Positions 1-8,420 of a stretch of DNA of 64,000 bases are shown here, piece by piece (within the stretch, counting starts at the first letter, position 1; each line of letters begins with the position of its first letter). Origin of the DNA: Shiella aurantiaca. Its GTDB lineage: Bacteria; Bacteroidota; Bacteroidia; Cytophagales; Cyclobacteriaceae. The stretch spans positions 186,001-250,000 of the forward strand of contig JAUHJS010000005.1 in the NCBI GenBank assembly GCA_030412945.1. Reading direction: 5' to 3'. The notes below the pieces were generated by a model. The model did not search any database and had not been told where the DNA came from. It saw only the letters and a program-made list of their open reading frames with translations. The position numbers were made by a program, and so were the translations under genes.

Positions 1-962
1 TAGTGGATATTCCTTATGGTGGTGCCAAAGGAGGTATCAAATGTAATCCTCGCCAAATGTCGGCTGGTGAAATTGAGCGTTTAACACGTGCCTACACTTC
101 TGCCATGGTTGAAATTTTCGGCCCCGATAGAGATATCCCTGCCCCTGATATGGGTACAGGCCCTCGTGAAATGGCTTGGTTGATGGATGAATACTCAAAA
201 GCACAAGGTATGACCGTGAACGCGGTAGTTACTGGAAAGCCTTTGGTATTGGGTGGTTCGCTAGGAAGAACTGAAGCTACCGGACGTGGTGTGATGGTAT
301 CGGCCATGGCCGCTATGGAAAAACTGAAAATCAACCCGTATCAGGCTACTTGTGCTGTACAGGGCTTTGGTAACGTAGGTTCATGGGCAGCCAAACTATT
401 GGAAGAAAGAGGTTTGAAAATCGTGGCAGTGAGTGATGTTACCGGAGCGTATTACAATGCCAACGGTATAAATATCAACGAAGCCATTGACTATAAAAAC
501 AATAACAACGGAACCCTAGAAGGCTACAAAGGTGCTGAGGTGATTCCGGGTGACGATTTGTTGACTTTGGAAGTAGACGTATTAGTACCTGCGGCCAAAG
601 AAGACGTTATCACTATTCATAACGTAGACAAAATCAAGGCGAAGCTGATTGTAGAAGGTGCCAATGGCCCTACTTCTGCTAAAGCGGATGCTGTTATCAA
701 CGAGAAAGGCATTATGGCCGTACCCGATATCTTGGCCAATGCCGGTGGGGTAACGGTATCGTATTTCGAGTGGGTACAAAACCGCTTGGGCTACAAATGG
801 ACAGCCGACCGCGTGAACAGACGCTCGGACCGTATCATGAAAGATGCCTTCGAAAACGTGTACCAAGCTTCGCAAAAGTACAATGTGCCTATGCGTATTG
901 CTGCCTACATCGTAGCGATTGATAAAGTAGCGAAAACTTACAAATTCAGAGGAGGATTCTAA
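1..962 (+). CDS. gdhA: Glu/Leu/Phe/Val dehydrogenase (glutamate dehydrogenase), 5' truncated by the window edge
   Basis: Reversible oxidative deamination of glutamate to 2-oxoglutarate, linking nitrogen assimilation to the TCA cycle in the cytoplasm. The visible 319 residues are the C-terminal three quarters of a family that is normally about 420-450 residues; the frame is open to the left edge, so the GTG at base 3 is not a real start. The first residues carry the substrate-site loop IPYGGAKGG with its conserved lysine. The Rossmann nucleotide motif VQGFGNVGS lies near residues 119-127, followed by the acidic strand end SDVTGAY. The C-terminal signature NAGGVTVSYFEW is also present. NAD versus NADP use cannot be decided. 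A strong hairpin terminator follows the stop, so this is the last gene of its unit. Confidence 0.93.
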   Translation, partial: VDIPYGGAKGGIKCNPRQMSAGEIERLTRAYTSAMVEIFGPDRDIPAPDMGTGPREMAWLMDEYSKAQGMTVNAVVTGKPLVLGGSLGRTEATGRGVMVSAMAAMEKLKINPYQATCAVQGFGNVGSWAAKLLEERGLKIVAVSDVTGAYYNANGININEAIDYKNNNNGTLEGYKGAEVIPGDDLLTLEVDVLVPAAKEDVITIHNVDKIKAKLIVEGANGPTSAKADAVINEKGIMAVPDILANAGGVTVSYFEWVQNRLGYKWTADRVNRRSDRIMKDAFENVYQASQKYNVPMRIAAYIVAIDKVAKTYKFRGGF

Positions 963-984
963 TCCTGCCTGTTCAAATATACCA

Positions 985-1014
985 AGCACAGCTCCCTCGG
1001 GGCTGTGCTTTTTT
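985..1014 (+). terminator. Rho-independent terminator after gdhA
   Basis: Perfect 8-bp stem AGCACAGC/GCTGTGCT (985-992 and 1002-1009) with an additional CCC/GGG pairing inside the loop, followed directly by a run of T. It lies 23 bases after the gdhA stop. Confidence 0.9.
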
Positions 1015-1077
1015 GTTGTAGCATTCGGAAATGTAAGGCGATAGTCCTATTTTGGAGGTCGAAAAAACCTGCTACCC

Positions 1078-1623
1078 ATGAACTTCAGTATCCGAAAGGC
1101 TCTTAAAACCGACCTCAGCGCCCTTGTGGGGCTATACAGAGAAGTAGCCGAAGAGGAAGGCGGACTGGCCCGCAATTCGGAAGAAATCACCACTGAATAC
1201 ATTCAATACACCTTTGACAAGGCCCGCCATGCCGGAGAAATGTATGTGATAGAAGAGCGCGGTTCGCAGCAGGTAGTGGCCGAAATCCATGCCTATAAGC
1301 TCGTACCTCATGTGTTCCGTCACGTACTGAGTGAGCTCACCATAGTGGTGCATCCTGAATACCGCACCTATGGGCTAGGCAGCATGCTTTTTCAACATTT
1401 TCTGGACGAAATAAGCACCCACCGCAGTGATGTTTACCGGGTGGAACTGATTGCCCGCGAAAGCAATAAAAAGGCTATCACCTTGTACGAGCGACTAGGC
1501 TTTAAGAAGGAAGGCCGACTGGAAGGCCGTATTTGGAATGAACAAGGCGAGCTAGAAGCGGACATTCCTATGTTTTGGGTCAACAAGAATTTTCAGCACA
1601 CTAGCCCTTTGCCGGAAGGGTAA
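1078..1623 (+). CDS. GNAT family N-acetyltransferase
   Basis: Predicted acetyl-CoA dependent N-acetyltransferase of 181 residues, a usual size for a single GNAT fold. Motif A, the acetyl-CoA pyrophosphate loop, reads VHPEYRTYGLGSMLFQ around residues 92-107 (the R-x-x-G-x-G pattern). Motif B follows as the region around ARESNKKAITLYERLGF, the usual C-terminal half with the conserved tyrosine. The substrate is unknown; the C-terminal motif is like that of small-molecule or ribosomal-protein acetyltransferases. Its 3' end overlaps the 3' end of the convergent histidine kinase by about 23 bases, so no terminator separates them. Confidence 0.85.
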   Translation: MNFSIRKALKTDLSALVGLYREVAEEEGGLARNSEEITTEYIQYTFDKARHAGEMYVIEERGSQQVVAEIHAYKLVPHVFRHVLSELTIVVHPEYRTYGLGSMLFQHFLDEISTHRSDVYRVELIARESNKKAITLYERLGFKKEGRLEGRIWNEQGELEADIPMFWVNKNFQHTSPLPEG

Positions 1624-2917
1624 TCGAGAACAAGGTACCTTTACCATCTTCACTGCTCACCTCCAGCGTCCCATTATTCTTCTGAACAAACTCTTGGCAC
1701 ATCAGCAAGCCTAAGCCAGTTCCTTTTTCATTATTGGTGCCTCGGGTAGAAAAATGCACATTGGAACTGAATATTTTTTCCATATTTTCGGAAGGAATAC
1801 CTACTCCTGTGTCTTCTACATGCACCATGATTTTATCGGAATCGCCTGAGCAAAAGATAGATACGGCTCCACCCACCGGGGTAAATTTGATAGCATTGGT
1901 AATAAGATTGGTAATCACTGAGTGCAGCATATTGGCATCACAAAACACCTCCAAATCGGGTGGAATATTGGTGGTAACGATGATTTTCTTATTCCGGGCT
2001 GCCAGTTTGGTCACCGAAACCACCCCGTAAATCAAGGGCTTAATCAAAAACTGCGTAGGCTCGGGATTGATTCCATGCAGCTGCGCCTTGGACCAAGTAA
2101 GCAACTCATTGAGGGAGTTGTGCAATTGCTCCACCTGCTTTTCAAGACCAATGCTGGCTTTTTTGAATTCATCTACCCCCAAGTGTTCGCTTTTGAGCAA
2201 ACTAAGGGCTGCTTGCAAAGAAGCAATGGGGCTGCGCAGATCGTGGCTGATGATGGAAAAAATCTTGTCCTTGGTAAAGTTCATCTTCACCATTTCATCG
2301 CGCTCGGCCGAGAGCTCCATGTTCTTCACTTCTATTTCCTCATTGTATTTTTCGGCTTCACGCTGTATCAAGTACAGCACCAAGAACAATAAGAAAAAGG
2401 CAATAACAGAGCGTACCACAAAAGATCCTAAAACAAAACCCGCCATGGGATGTGCCTGAGCGATAAAGTATACAGCTAAAATAAAACCAACGGATTCGAT
2501 GAAGAAAGCGATTGCCTGATAGCGCCAGTGGTCAAAAATCACAAAGGAGCCGGTAGCCAATATGAAGAAATAAAACTCGGTGCGGTATGCATAGCCTACA
2601 TAATAGCTATTACCCACCGAAAGGGCTGTAAGCACCAATAGGAGCAAATAGCGACTAAGCAAATACCATTGTACCCGATTTAACAAGAGAACGGGCAAAG
2701 GCAAGAGCAAAAGGCCAAGGTAAAAGATCAGAAACCAGGAAAGATTAACTATGGGTTCTCTACTTTGCAGGAACAGGAAATAGACTGCAAGATAGCTGAA
2801 AGCCATTAAGGCCAATACCAAGGTCATCTGGTTGATAATCCTGATTTTGCCTTGCAGGCCGGCATCTTGTCCTTCAAGTATGCCTTGATTAGATAATTTT
2901 TGCCAGAATGTATACAT
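1601..2917 (-). CDS. Membrane-bound sensor histidine kinase with multi-TM sensor region
   Basis: A 438-residue orthodox histidine kinase. Residues about 25-195 form five or six hydrophobic membrane segments with no recognisable periplasmic ligand domain, so the sensor is probably the membrane region itself. A short coiled coil (NEEIEVKNMELSAERDE) leads to the HisKA dimerisation helix, where SHDLRSPIAS holds the phospho-acceptor His225. The catalytic domain has the N box NLITNAIKFTP, the G1 box EDTGVGI and the G2 box GTGLGLLMCQEF. It has no receiver domain and no cognate response regulator next to it, so it is an orphan. It is transcribed towards the GNAT gene, with which it overlaps at the 3' end. 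Confidence 0.9.
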   Translation of the reverse strand: MYTFWQKLSNQGILEGQDAGLQGKIRIINQMTLVLALMAFSYLAVYFLFLQSREPIVNLSWFLIFYLGLLLLPLPVLLLNRVQWYLLSRYLLLLVLTALSVGNSYYVGYAYRTEFYFFILATGSFVIFDHWRYQAIAFFIESVGFILAVYFIAQAHPMAGFVLGSFVVRSVIAFFLLFLVLYLIQREAEKYNEEIEVKNMELSAERDEMVKMNFTKDKIFSIISHDLRSPIASLQAALSLLKSEHLGVDEFKKASIGLEKQVEQLHNSLNELLTWSKAQLHGINPEPTQFLIKPLIYGVVSVTKLAARNKKIIVTTNIPPDLEVFCDANMLHSVITNLITNAIKFTPVGGAVSIFCSGDSDKIMVHVEDTGVGIPSENMEKIFSSNVHFSTRGTNNEKGTGLGLLMCQEFVQKNNGTLEVSSEDGKGTLFSITLPAKG

Positions 2918-3013
2918 GTGGGGGTAGTATATACCCTACAAGATACGCATTCAACCGAAAGCCCCTAGCAGGGTGTAAGATGTTTCTGTTTTTTACCGCA
3001 AAAGCCTACCTCT

Positions 3014-3517
3014 TTACCCTTTCTTCGAGCGGGCTTTAAGGATATATACAAGCAGAATCAACAGATAAAAGCCTATCCCGAAGCCTAAAAAATACCTACT
3101 CAAGCCTTGCGCATTCCCCAGACCGATTTGTATGGTTTGCCACAGAATATAGCCAAATAGCAAAACTACACCAAGCTTACTGATGCGTACAATCTTAAGG
3201 GCTTTGCTGTACTGGCTATAGGCGTTTTCTGGTGTAATTTCTTCCAAATAATTAAAATGATGTGGAATACGGCTAAGCCCTGTTAGCAAGAGGTATTGGA
3301 AAACGCTTATGCCCAGCAGGACAAAAAGTAAGGATTTGCTCCTGAAATCGTCAGGCTCACCCATAGCATTATAATGTGAGGGAATGGTGTCAGGCAAAGC
3401 GCCATAATGCTTGAAAACCACATATACGGTAAACAGCAAAGCCACTAAAGCAAAGGATTCGAGTATCCAGTCGCTGAGCTGGAGCGGAATGCGGAGTTGA
3501 GGGCGGTCAGTTTTCAT
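3014..3517 (-). CDS. DUF1648 domain membrane protein
   Basis: A 167-residue protein with four predicted membrane segments. After the first segment comes the DUF1648 signature: ALPDTIPSHYNAMGEPD, then FRSKS. This motif is typical of small multi-TM proteins related to the SdpI immunity family N-terminus; no catalytic role is established. Three more hydrophobic stretches fill the rest (LLFVLLGISVFQYLLLT, LGVVLLFGYILWQTI, LGFGIGFYLLILLVYIL), and it ends in a basic tail KARSKKG. It lies downstream of ssb but is separated from it by a terminator hairpin. Molecular function unknown. Confidence 0.75.
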   Translation of the reverse strand: MKTDRPQLRIPLQLSDWILESFALVALLFTVYVVFKHYGALPDTIPSHYNAMGEPDDFRSKSLLFVLLGISVFQYLLLTGLSRIPHHFNYLEEITPENAYSQYSKALKIVRISKLGVVLLFGYILWQTIQIGLGNAQGLSRYFLGFGIGFYLLILLVYILKARSKKG

Positions 3518-3542
3518 CTTATGAAAATACAGGGTAAAAACG

Positions 3543-3572
3543 AAAAAGGAAACCCCTTGAGACTTCCTTTTT
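3543..3572 (-). terminator. Terminator between ssb and the DUF1648 gene
   Basis: Perfect 9-bp inverted repeat AAAAAGGAA (3543-3551) and TTCCTTTTT (3564-3572) around a 12-base loop. Read on the minus strand it ends ssb transcription with a U-rich 3' arm. Confidence 0.75.
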
Positions 3573-3594
3573 CATAGCGGTTGCGAGTCTTTCC

Positions 3595-3937
3595 TTAAGC
3601 ATCTTTCCCACCTAGCATCACCAGTTCGTTCAGGTTGACCTGAGTACTGTAGCGCTTCTCGCCTTGGGCGGTTTCAATATACCTTATGTACGAGCTTGCC
3701 CTCTACGGCCACTTCGCTTCCTTTTTTCAGGTACTTTCCGGCTATCTCTCCTACTTTTCCGAAGGCTACTATGCTGTGCCACTGCACATCCTCTACTTTC
3801 TCGCCTTTTTCATTGGTATACTTTTCGTTGGTGGCAAGGGTGAAGGTGGTGAGCGACTTACCGTTGTCAAAGGTTTTTACTTCCGGGTCTTTGCCTAATC
3901 TTCCCATTAATTGCACGCTGTTTTTCAGACTTTTCAT
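3595..3937 (-). pseudogene. ssb: Short single-stranded DNA-binding protein with a one-base frameshift
   Basis: OB-fold single-stranded DNA-binding protein of the short Bacteroidota type. The start is the ATG at 3937 (MKSLKNSVQLMGRLGKDPEV). The first frame continues through WHSIVAFGKVGEIAGKYLKKG to EGKLVHKVY and then meets TGA at 3676-3674. Reading one base over, starting with GAA at 3675-3673, restores ETAQGEKRYSTQVNLNELVM and then LGGKDA, with a stop at 3595. That is exactly the expected C-terminus, so a single extra base lies at about 3676-3685. The total would be about 113 residues with no acidic DDxPF-type tail, meaning this is probably a paralogue rather than the main replication SSB. 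The extra base may be a sequencing error, a true mutation or, least likely, a programmed +1 shift at the UGA. Confidence 0.85.
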
Positions 3938-4034
3938 AGTTGTAAATGTTAAAGTGATACATAAGTCCGGTACTGTTCCGAACCGATGGGACAAAATTGG
4001 AGGAAGAAAAAAGCCCGATTCGTATGAAAAACAC

Positions 4035-4075
4035 TTGTATTCGTTTAGATTGCATTTGTAGTCGTTTGTAAACGA
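4035..4075. promoter_or_regulatory. Direct repeat plus palindrome between ssb and the zinc-ribbon gene
   Basis: In the divergent intergenic region two 12-base copies, TTGTATTCGTTT (4035-4046) and TTGTAGTCGTTT (4056-4067), match at 11 of 12 positions and start exactly 21 bases (two helical turns) apart. The second copy is part of the palindrome TCGTTTGTAAACGA (4062-4075; arms TCGTTT/AAACGA). This looks like an operator for one or both divergent genes; no regulator is identified. Confidence 0.45.
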
Positions 4076-4083
4076 ATATTGCC

Positions 4084-4455
4084 ATGGAAAACCAAACCAA
4101 AACCTGCCTGGAATGCGGTACACCCATCAAGGGGCGCAAGGATAAAAAGTTTTGCTCCGACCAATGCCGCAATGCGCACAACAACACGCTCAATAGCGAT
4201 GTAACCAATGCCATGCGCAATATCAACAACATCCTGCGCAGGAACAGGCGCATCCTGATGGACCTTACGCCCAACGGCAAAGCCAAAGTGCACCGCGATA
4301 AACTGGTAGAAAAAGGCTTTGATTTCAATTATTTTACCAGTAATTACGTCACGAAAGCCGGGGCGATATACTATTTTTGCTACGAGTACGGTTATTTACC
4401 TTTACAAGATCACTTTTATGCCTTGGTGATACGCCAAGAATATACAGAATCATGA
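4084..4455 (+). CDS. Small zinc-ribbon protein (DUF2116-like N-terminus)
   Basis: A 123-residue cytoplasmic protein. The N-terminus has a treble-clef/zinc-ribbon pattern, CLECGTPIKGRKDKKFCSDQC, giving four cysteines as C-x2-C ... C-x4-C, a likely Zn site. The remaining two thirds are basic and helical (NNILRRNRRILMDLTPNGK) and end in an aromatic stretch (YYFCYEYGYLP). Similar proteins are common in Bacteroidota with no assigned function; nucleic-acid contact is a guess from the basic residues. Its stop codon overlaps the start of the next gene (ATGA), so the two are translationally coupled. Confidence 0.75.
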   Translation: MENQTKTCLECGTPIKGRKDKKFCSDQCRNAHNNTLNSDVTNAMRNINNILRRNRRILMDLTPNGKAKVHRDKLVEKGFDFNYFTSNYVTKAGAIYYFCYEYGYLPLQDHFYALVIRQEYTES

Positions 4456-5273
4456 GATTAACGATATCGATTATAGGTTTGGGATGGTATGGCTTTCCGC
4501 TTGCCAAGTTTTTGCAAGAAAAAGGTCATTATGTAAAAGGAAGCACCACCACACTCAGCAAAATCAGCAATAACACTACCGAAGGAATCTCCAGTGTACG
4601 CTTCAACCTAACGCCTCACGCTACGGGCGAAGATTTCCAATACCTATTTGATTGTGATGTGCTCATTGTGAACATCCCGCCCGCCATTCGTCAGCACGGA
4701 GAAGATTTTCATGTGCAGCAAATACAAGAGCTGCGCAGGCTGGCCGAAGCAGGAGGAGTAAAGAAGCTCATCTATACCAGCTCTACTTCGGTATACCCCG
4801 AAGGTGCCAAAGAATATGCCGAAGACTACGATTTTGAAAGCCAAGGCATAGGCAATCCTACCTTGTACCGAGCTGAAAAGGTATTGCAAGAATCAAAAGT
4901 TTTTTCCACCACCATTTTGCGCTTTGGTGGCTTAATGGGGCTCAACCGCATTCCGGGCAAATACCTACACAGCGGTCAGCTTATTGAGGGCGATGCTCCA
5001 GTAAACTACGTACATATTGACGATGCTATAGGCGTAACCTATTTTGTGATCGAACACGGACTATGGGGCAATGTGTATAATATCGTGAGTCCGGTATTGC
5101 GCACCCGAAAAGAAATTTACAGCGATTGCCACGAGCGCTTTGGTCATACCATGCCCATTTTTAGCACCTCGGAAGGAACTCATTGGAAGCGCGTACTTTC
5201 CCAAAAAATCATTCGTCAGGGCTATCAATTCATCCATGCCGATGCCTTGAAGTTTCCTTATAAGCCTGCTTGA
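4452..5273 (+). CDS. NAD(P)-binding SDR/epimerase-like protein
   Basis: A 273-residue atypical or extended SDR of the NAD-dependent epimerase/dehydratase group. The start is the ATG at 4452, overlapping the upstream stop, because the protein then opens directly with the beta-alpha-beta dinucleotide motif TISIIGLGWYGFPLAKFL. A strand and helix lead to the catalytic-region sequence IYTSSTSVYPEG, and a helix with YRAEKVLQES supplies the Y-x-x-x-K pattern. The later substrate-side region YVHIDDAIGVTYFVIEH is typical of YeeZ-like proteins. The substrate is unknown. The in-frame open region upstream of the ATG (from 4377) overlaps the previous gene and is not taken as coding. Confidence 0.8.
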   Translation: MRLTISIIGLGWYGFPLAKFLQEKGHYVKGSTTTLSKISNNTTEGISSVRFNLTPHATGEDFQYLFDCDVLIVNIPPAIRQHGEDFHVQQIQELRRLAEAGGVKKLIYTSSTSVYPEGAKEYAEDYDFESQGIGNPTLYRAEKVLQESKVFSTTILRFGGLMGLNRIPGKYLHSGQLIEGDAPVNYVHIDDAIGVTYFVIEHGLWGNVYNIVSPVLRTRKEIYSDCHERFGHTMPIFSTSEGTHWKRVLSQKIIRQGYQFIHADALKFPYKPA

Positions 5274-5388
5274 TGCTAAAAAGGGCCTCCTAAAAATTAC
5301 GTACAAATACGTATTTATTTACTTCCTCCAAACTGCTAACTTTCTGGCACTAATAACCTAAAATAGGCTATGAATAGGCCTATACAGC

Positions 5389-7254
5389 ATGGAGTCTGCC
5401 AAAATATCAAATGCAAAGTTACTGGAAGCCATTGTGAATGCGATTCATGAAGGCGTGGTCATTCAAGACTTGCAAAGTAATATCATAGCATTTAACCAGC
5501 AGGCCTGCAAAATGCTCAATCTGAGTGCTTCTCAATTGCTTGGAAAGTCCTCTTATACGCCTCACTGGCGGATTATCAAAGAAAATGGTCAGGCTTTTGA
5601 AGGACGCGAACACCCCAGCGAAGTAGTGACCCATACCGGAGTGCCGCAAAAAGATGTAGTGATGGGCGTGTACATTACGGAAGATGATATACGTTGGATT
5701 TCAGTCAGCAGTAATAAAATCAATTTGGAAAAGGAGGAGCTGGTATTTACCACCTTTGTGGATATCACCAAGCTGATGGAGAGCAAAAAAGAGCTTGAGC
5801 GTATACGACATTCGGTGGAAGTATTGGTAAAAGCCTCGGCTGACCTCACCCTAGATGTAAGCGATAAGGGCTACGTATACAAGCTGTATCATGGCGACCA
5901 AAGGGTACTTTTTATGCCGCCTGAGTATACCGAAAACCGCTACTTGCAGGAGGTATTTCCCGGTGAATTCGGCCTTAAGGTATGTGATTTGATTACCCTA
6001 GCCATACAAACCAAGGAAGTTCAGTACATCACCTATCAGAATCCCTTCAATCCCGAAGACTTGCGCTGGTTCAAAGCTAGCATATCACCTTACAAAGACC
6101 ATCAGCAGCGAGTATCTATTGCAATTAGTGATATTACCAAGCAAAAGACACTGGAACTGGAAAAAGAGGAGTTGGACACCCAGATGTTCCATGCATTTGA
6201 GTACTCTCCCATTGGCATGGCCTTTCTTTCAACGGATGGGCATTTCTTTAAAGTCAATCCCGCTTTATGTGCGCTATTGGGCTATACCAAAGCAGAACTC
6301 CTGAGCTTAAGCGTGAAATCGATCTCGGTGGAGGATGAATATGAAAGGGATTTTCCCAATACCCGACTTTTGTTAAGTGGAGAATTATCCTCTTACCAAA
6401 CGGAGAAACGATACCTACACAAGCAAGGGCATTATATTTGGGGAAGACTGGCCGTGTCAGTGGTTAAGCCAAGTGAGAAGAGAGAGGCTTATTTCATTGT
6501 CCAAATTATGGATATCACAGAGCATCGCCAGCTAATCAATCGCTTAGAGGAGCAAAAAACCACCATTGAGAAAACCGCTCATGAACTGGAAAGCAAGGTA
6601 GAGCAACTGGAGGATTTTAACCGAATAGTGGCCCATAACTTAAGGGGACCAGCTACCAATATCCATGTGGTATCGAAGATGATTCGCCAAGAAACTGAAA
6701 CCAAAGAAAGAAATGAGTTGATTGATTTGCTAGAAGAAGCCAGTATGAATCTGGTAGGCACCCTTCAATCACTTATGGATGTACTAAGTATACGGCTAAA
6801 TACCGATATTTCTCTTGAAGATTGCTCTTTTGCTCAATCGCTTGAAGGGATAAAAAAATCGCTTTTTCAAGAAATAGCTCAAGTTAAAGTGGATTTTGAG
6901 ACCTCATTTCTGGTGGAAACGATACCTTATCCACGCGTATATCTGGATAGCATGCTGTACAATCTGATAAGTAATGCCATCAAATACCGCCAAGCCGATG
7001 TTCCGCTGATTATCAAAATTAGTACTTACCAAAAAGAGGGAAAAACGTGCTTAGAAGTAAGCGATAATGGCTTAGGTATTGACCTGAAAAAGTATGCTAA
7101 GAGCATTTTTCAGTACAGTAAGCGCTTTCATAAATCGATTGAGGGCAAAGGAGTTGGTTTATTTATTACCAAAAACCAAATTAATAGCCTAGGAGGCAGC
7201 ATTCAGGTGGAAAGCGAGCCCATGAAGGGCGCCACCTTTACCATTACTTTCTGA
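5389..7254 (+). CDS. Multi-PAS cytosolic histidine kinase
   Basis: A 621-residue soluble sensor kinase without membrane segments. There are three PAS-type regions: residues about 10-130 (IVNAIHEGVVIQDLQSN onwards), about 140-245, and about 265-385 (SPIGMAFLSTDGHFFKVNP, then a PAC segment). A coiled coil (residues 385-412) joins them to the DHp helix, where FNRIVAHNLRGPATN carries the acceptor His416. The ATPase domain has the N box YNLISNAIKYR, the G1 box EVSDNGLGIDL and the G2 box GKGVGLFITKNQINSLGG. No receiver domain and no adjacent response regulator. It presumably senses an internal redox or small-molecule cue, as PAS kinases often do (inference). Confidence 0.9.
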   Translation: MESAKISNAKLLEAIVNAIHEGVVIQDLQSNIIAFNQQACKMLNLSASQLLGKSSYTPHWRIIKENGQAFEGREHPSEVVTHTGVPQKDVVMGVYITEDDIRWISVSSNKINLEKEELVFTTFVDITKLMESKKELERIRHSVEVLVKASADLTLDVSDKGYVYKLYHGDQRVLFMPPEYTENRYLQEVFPGEFGLKVCDLITLAIQTKEVQYITYQNPFNPEDLRWFKASISPYKDHQQRVSIAISDITKQKTLELEKEELDTQMFHAFEYSPIGMAFLSTDGHFFKVNPALCALLGYTKAELLSLSVKSISVEDEYERDFPNTRLLLSGELSSYQTEKRYLHKQGHYIWGRLAVSVVKPSEKREAYFIVQIMDITEHRQLINRLEEQKTTIEKTAHELESKVEQLEDFNRIVAHNLRGPATNIHVVSKMIRQETETKERNELIDLLEEASMNLVGTLQSLMDVLSIRLNTDISLEDCSFAQSLEGIKKSLFQEIAQVKVDFETSFLVETIPYPRVYLDSMLYNLISNAIKYRQADVPLIIKISTYQKEGKTCLEVSDNGLGIDLKKYAKSIFQYSKRFHKSIEGKGVGLFITKNQINSLGGSIQVESEPMKGATFTITF

Positions 7255-7268
7255 TAATAAGCCCCTTA

Positions 7269-8420
7269 CTATCGCACAATGCTTCGGGGAATGTTCATGG
7301 GCAAGCGCGACAAAAGCTCATAATTCATCTGGGCACTTAGCTCTCCAAAAGAAGCTACGCTGATGGTTTGCTTGCCTTGTTTGCCAATCAGCACCACTTC
7401 TTCGCCTTCTTGCAAATCAGCTAAGTCGCTTACATCTACCGTAAGGGCATTCATGTTCACCGTACCGATTACCGGCCTTTCTTTTCCATGAATCAGCACT
7501 TTGCCAATATTGCTTAGGCTGCGCGTATATCCGTAGGAATACCCCACGGGAATTACAGCCAGTCTCATAGCCTTATGCGCCATAAAAGAAGTTCCGTAGC
7601 CTATGAATTCGCCCCGCTTCACCAGCTTAAGCGACATCACCTTACTTTTCCACTGGATAATGCGCTTCAAAGGATTGAAGGTTGCCCCACGCTCTCCACT
7701 AAAGCGCACGTAGGTTTCCTGACTGGGCCAGAAGCCATATTGCAAAATACCGATACGCACCATATCAAACTGGCTCTCCGGATAGTTGAGTAAGGCGGCT
7801 GAGCAAGCGGCATGGCGCAGATGTGGGCGAATGCCCTGTTTTTCAAATAGCGAAAGTCCCTCTTGATACACCTGCAATTGCTGGCGCACACGAAAGTCGT
7901 TGGACAAACTTTCGGCTCCCGCCAAGTGTGTACTAATGCCTATAATTTCCAAGGATTCAGCATGCTGATTCAGGTATTCGGCAAGGCGTGGCCACTCTTT
8001 TGCGGCAAAGCCTGTGCGGTTCATGCCCGTTTCTAATTCTATATGAATACGCGCCCTTTGGGATTTTTCCTGCGCATGAGCACATAAGCGCTCCAAGCGG
8101 TGCCAATCGAATACCGCCACCTCTATGGCTTGGTCTAGCACCCAATCAAAGGCGGGTTCTTCTATCATCCCCATAATGTACACACGCGGTGATATACCCA
8201 ATGCCTGCCGAATGGTAAATGCCTCCTCAGCAGAAAATACGGCAAAATACTCTTGCCCCTCGCGCATGGCCATTGACACAAACTCGGGCAATCCATGCCC
8301 ATAAGCATTGCCTTTTACCACGCTACACAGCCGTGTGCTCGGAGCCAGCAAAGAGCGGATAAATTGAAGATTTTTGCGCAATGCCTGTCGGCTCAATTCA
8401 ATACTACTGGTACTAAACAT
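7269..8420 (-). CDS. alr: Alanine racemase, stand-alone copy
   Basis: PLP-dependent L-/D-alanine racemase supplying D-Ala for peptidoglycan. The ATG at 8420 (MFSTSSIELSRQALRKNL) is chosen because it matches the normal family N-terminus; the open frame extends upstream to 8465 into the neighbouring gene. Length 383. The PLP lysine is K36 in SVVKGNAYGHG, and the pyridine-binding Arg region DMVRIGILQYG is present. The second catalytic region reads VGYSYGYTRSL rather than the usual GYADGY, and GTVNMNALTVDV replaces the canonical G-x-V-x-M-D segment. It is therefore more divergent than the racemase domain fused to MurF at 19145-21598. Its start overlaps the M20 peptidase stop by 8 bases, giving one operon. 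A broad-specificity racemase is possible. Confidence 0.88.
   Translation of the reverse strand: MFSTSSIELSRQALRKNLQFIRSLLAPSTRLCSVVKGNAYGHGLPEFVSMAMREGQEYFAVFSAEEAFTIRQALGISPRVYIMGMIEEPAFDWVLDQAIEVAVFDWHRLERLCAHAQEKSQRARIHIELETGMNRTGFAAKEWPRLAEYLNQHAESLEIIGISTHLAGAESLSNDFRVRQQLQVYQEGLSLFEKQGIRPHLRHAACSAALLNYPESQFDMVRIGILQYGFWPSQETYVRFSGERGATFNPLKRIIQWKSKVMSLKLVKRGEFIGYGTSFMAHKAMRLAVIPVGYSYGYTRSLSNIGKVLIHGKERPVIGTVNMNALTVDVSDLADLQEGEEVVLIGKQGKQTISVASFGELSAQMNYELLSRLPMNIPRSIVR

Noticed and set aside
1922-2459. Plus-strand ORFs inside the 1601-2917 kinase
   Set aside because: Antisense shadow frames; composition and motifs belong to the kinase strand.
3660-3690. Programmed +1 frameshifting in ssb as a firm claim
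   Set aside because: The site resembles a shift-prone UGA, but no stimulatory element was visible and a simple indel or sequencing error explains it equally well.
3674-4123. A 149-residue ORF starting at 4123 that includes ssb
   Set aside because: The first 62 residues are an out-of-family read through the divergent intergenic region and the opposite-strand zinc-ribbon gene; the ssb start at 3937 matches the family.
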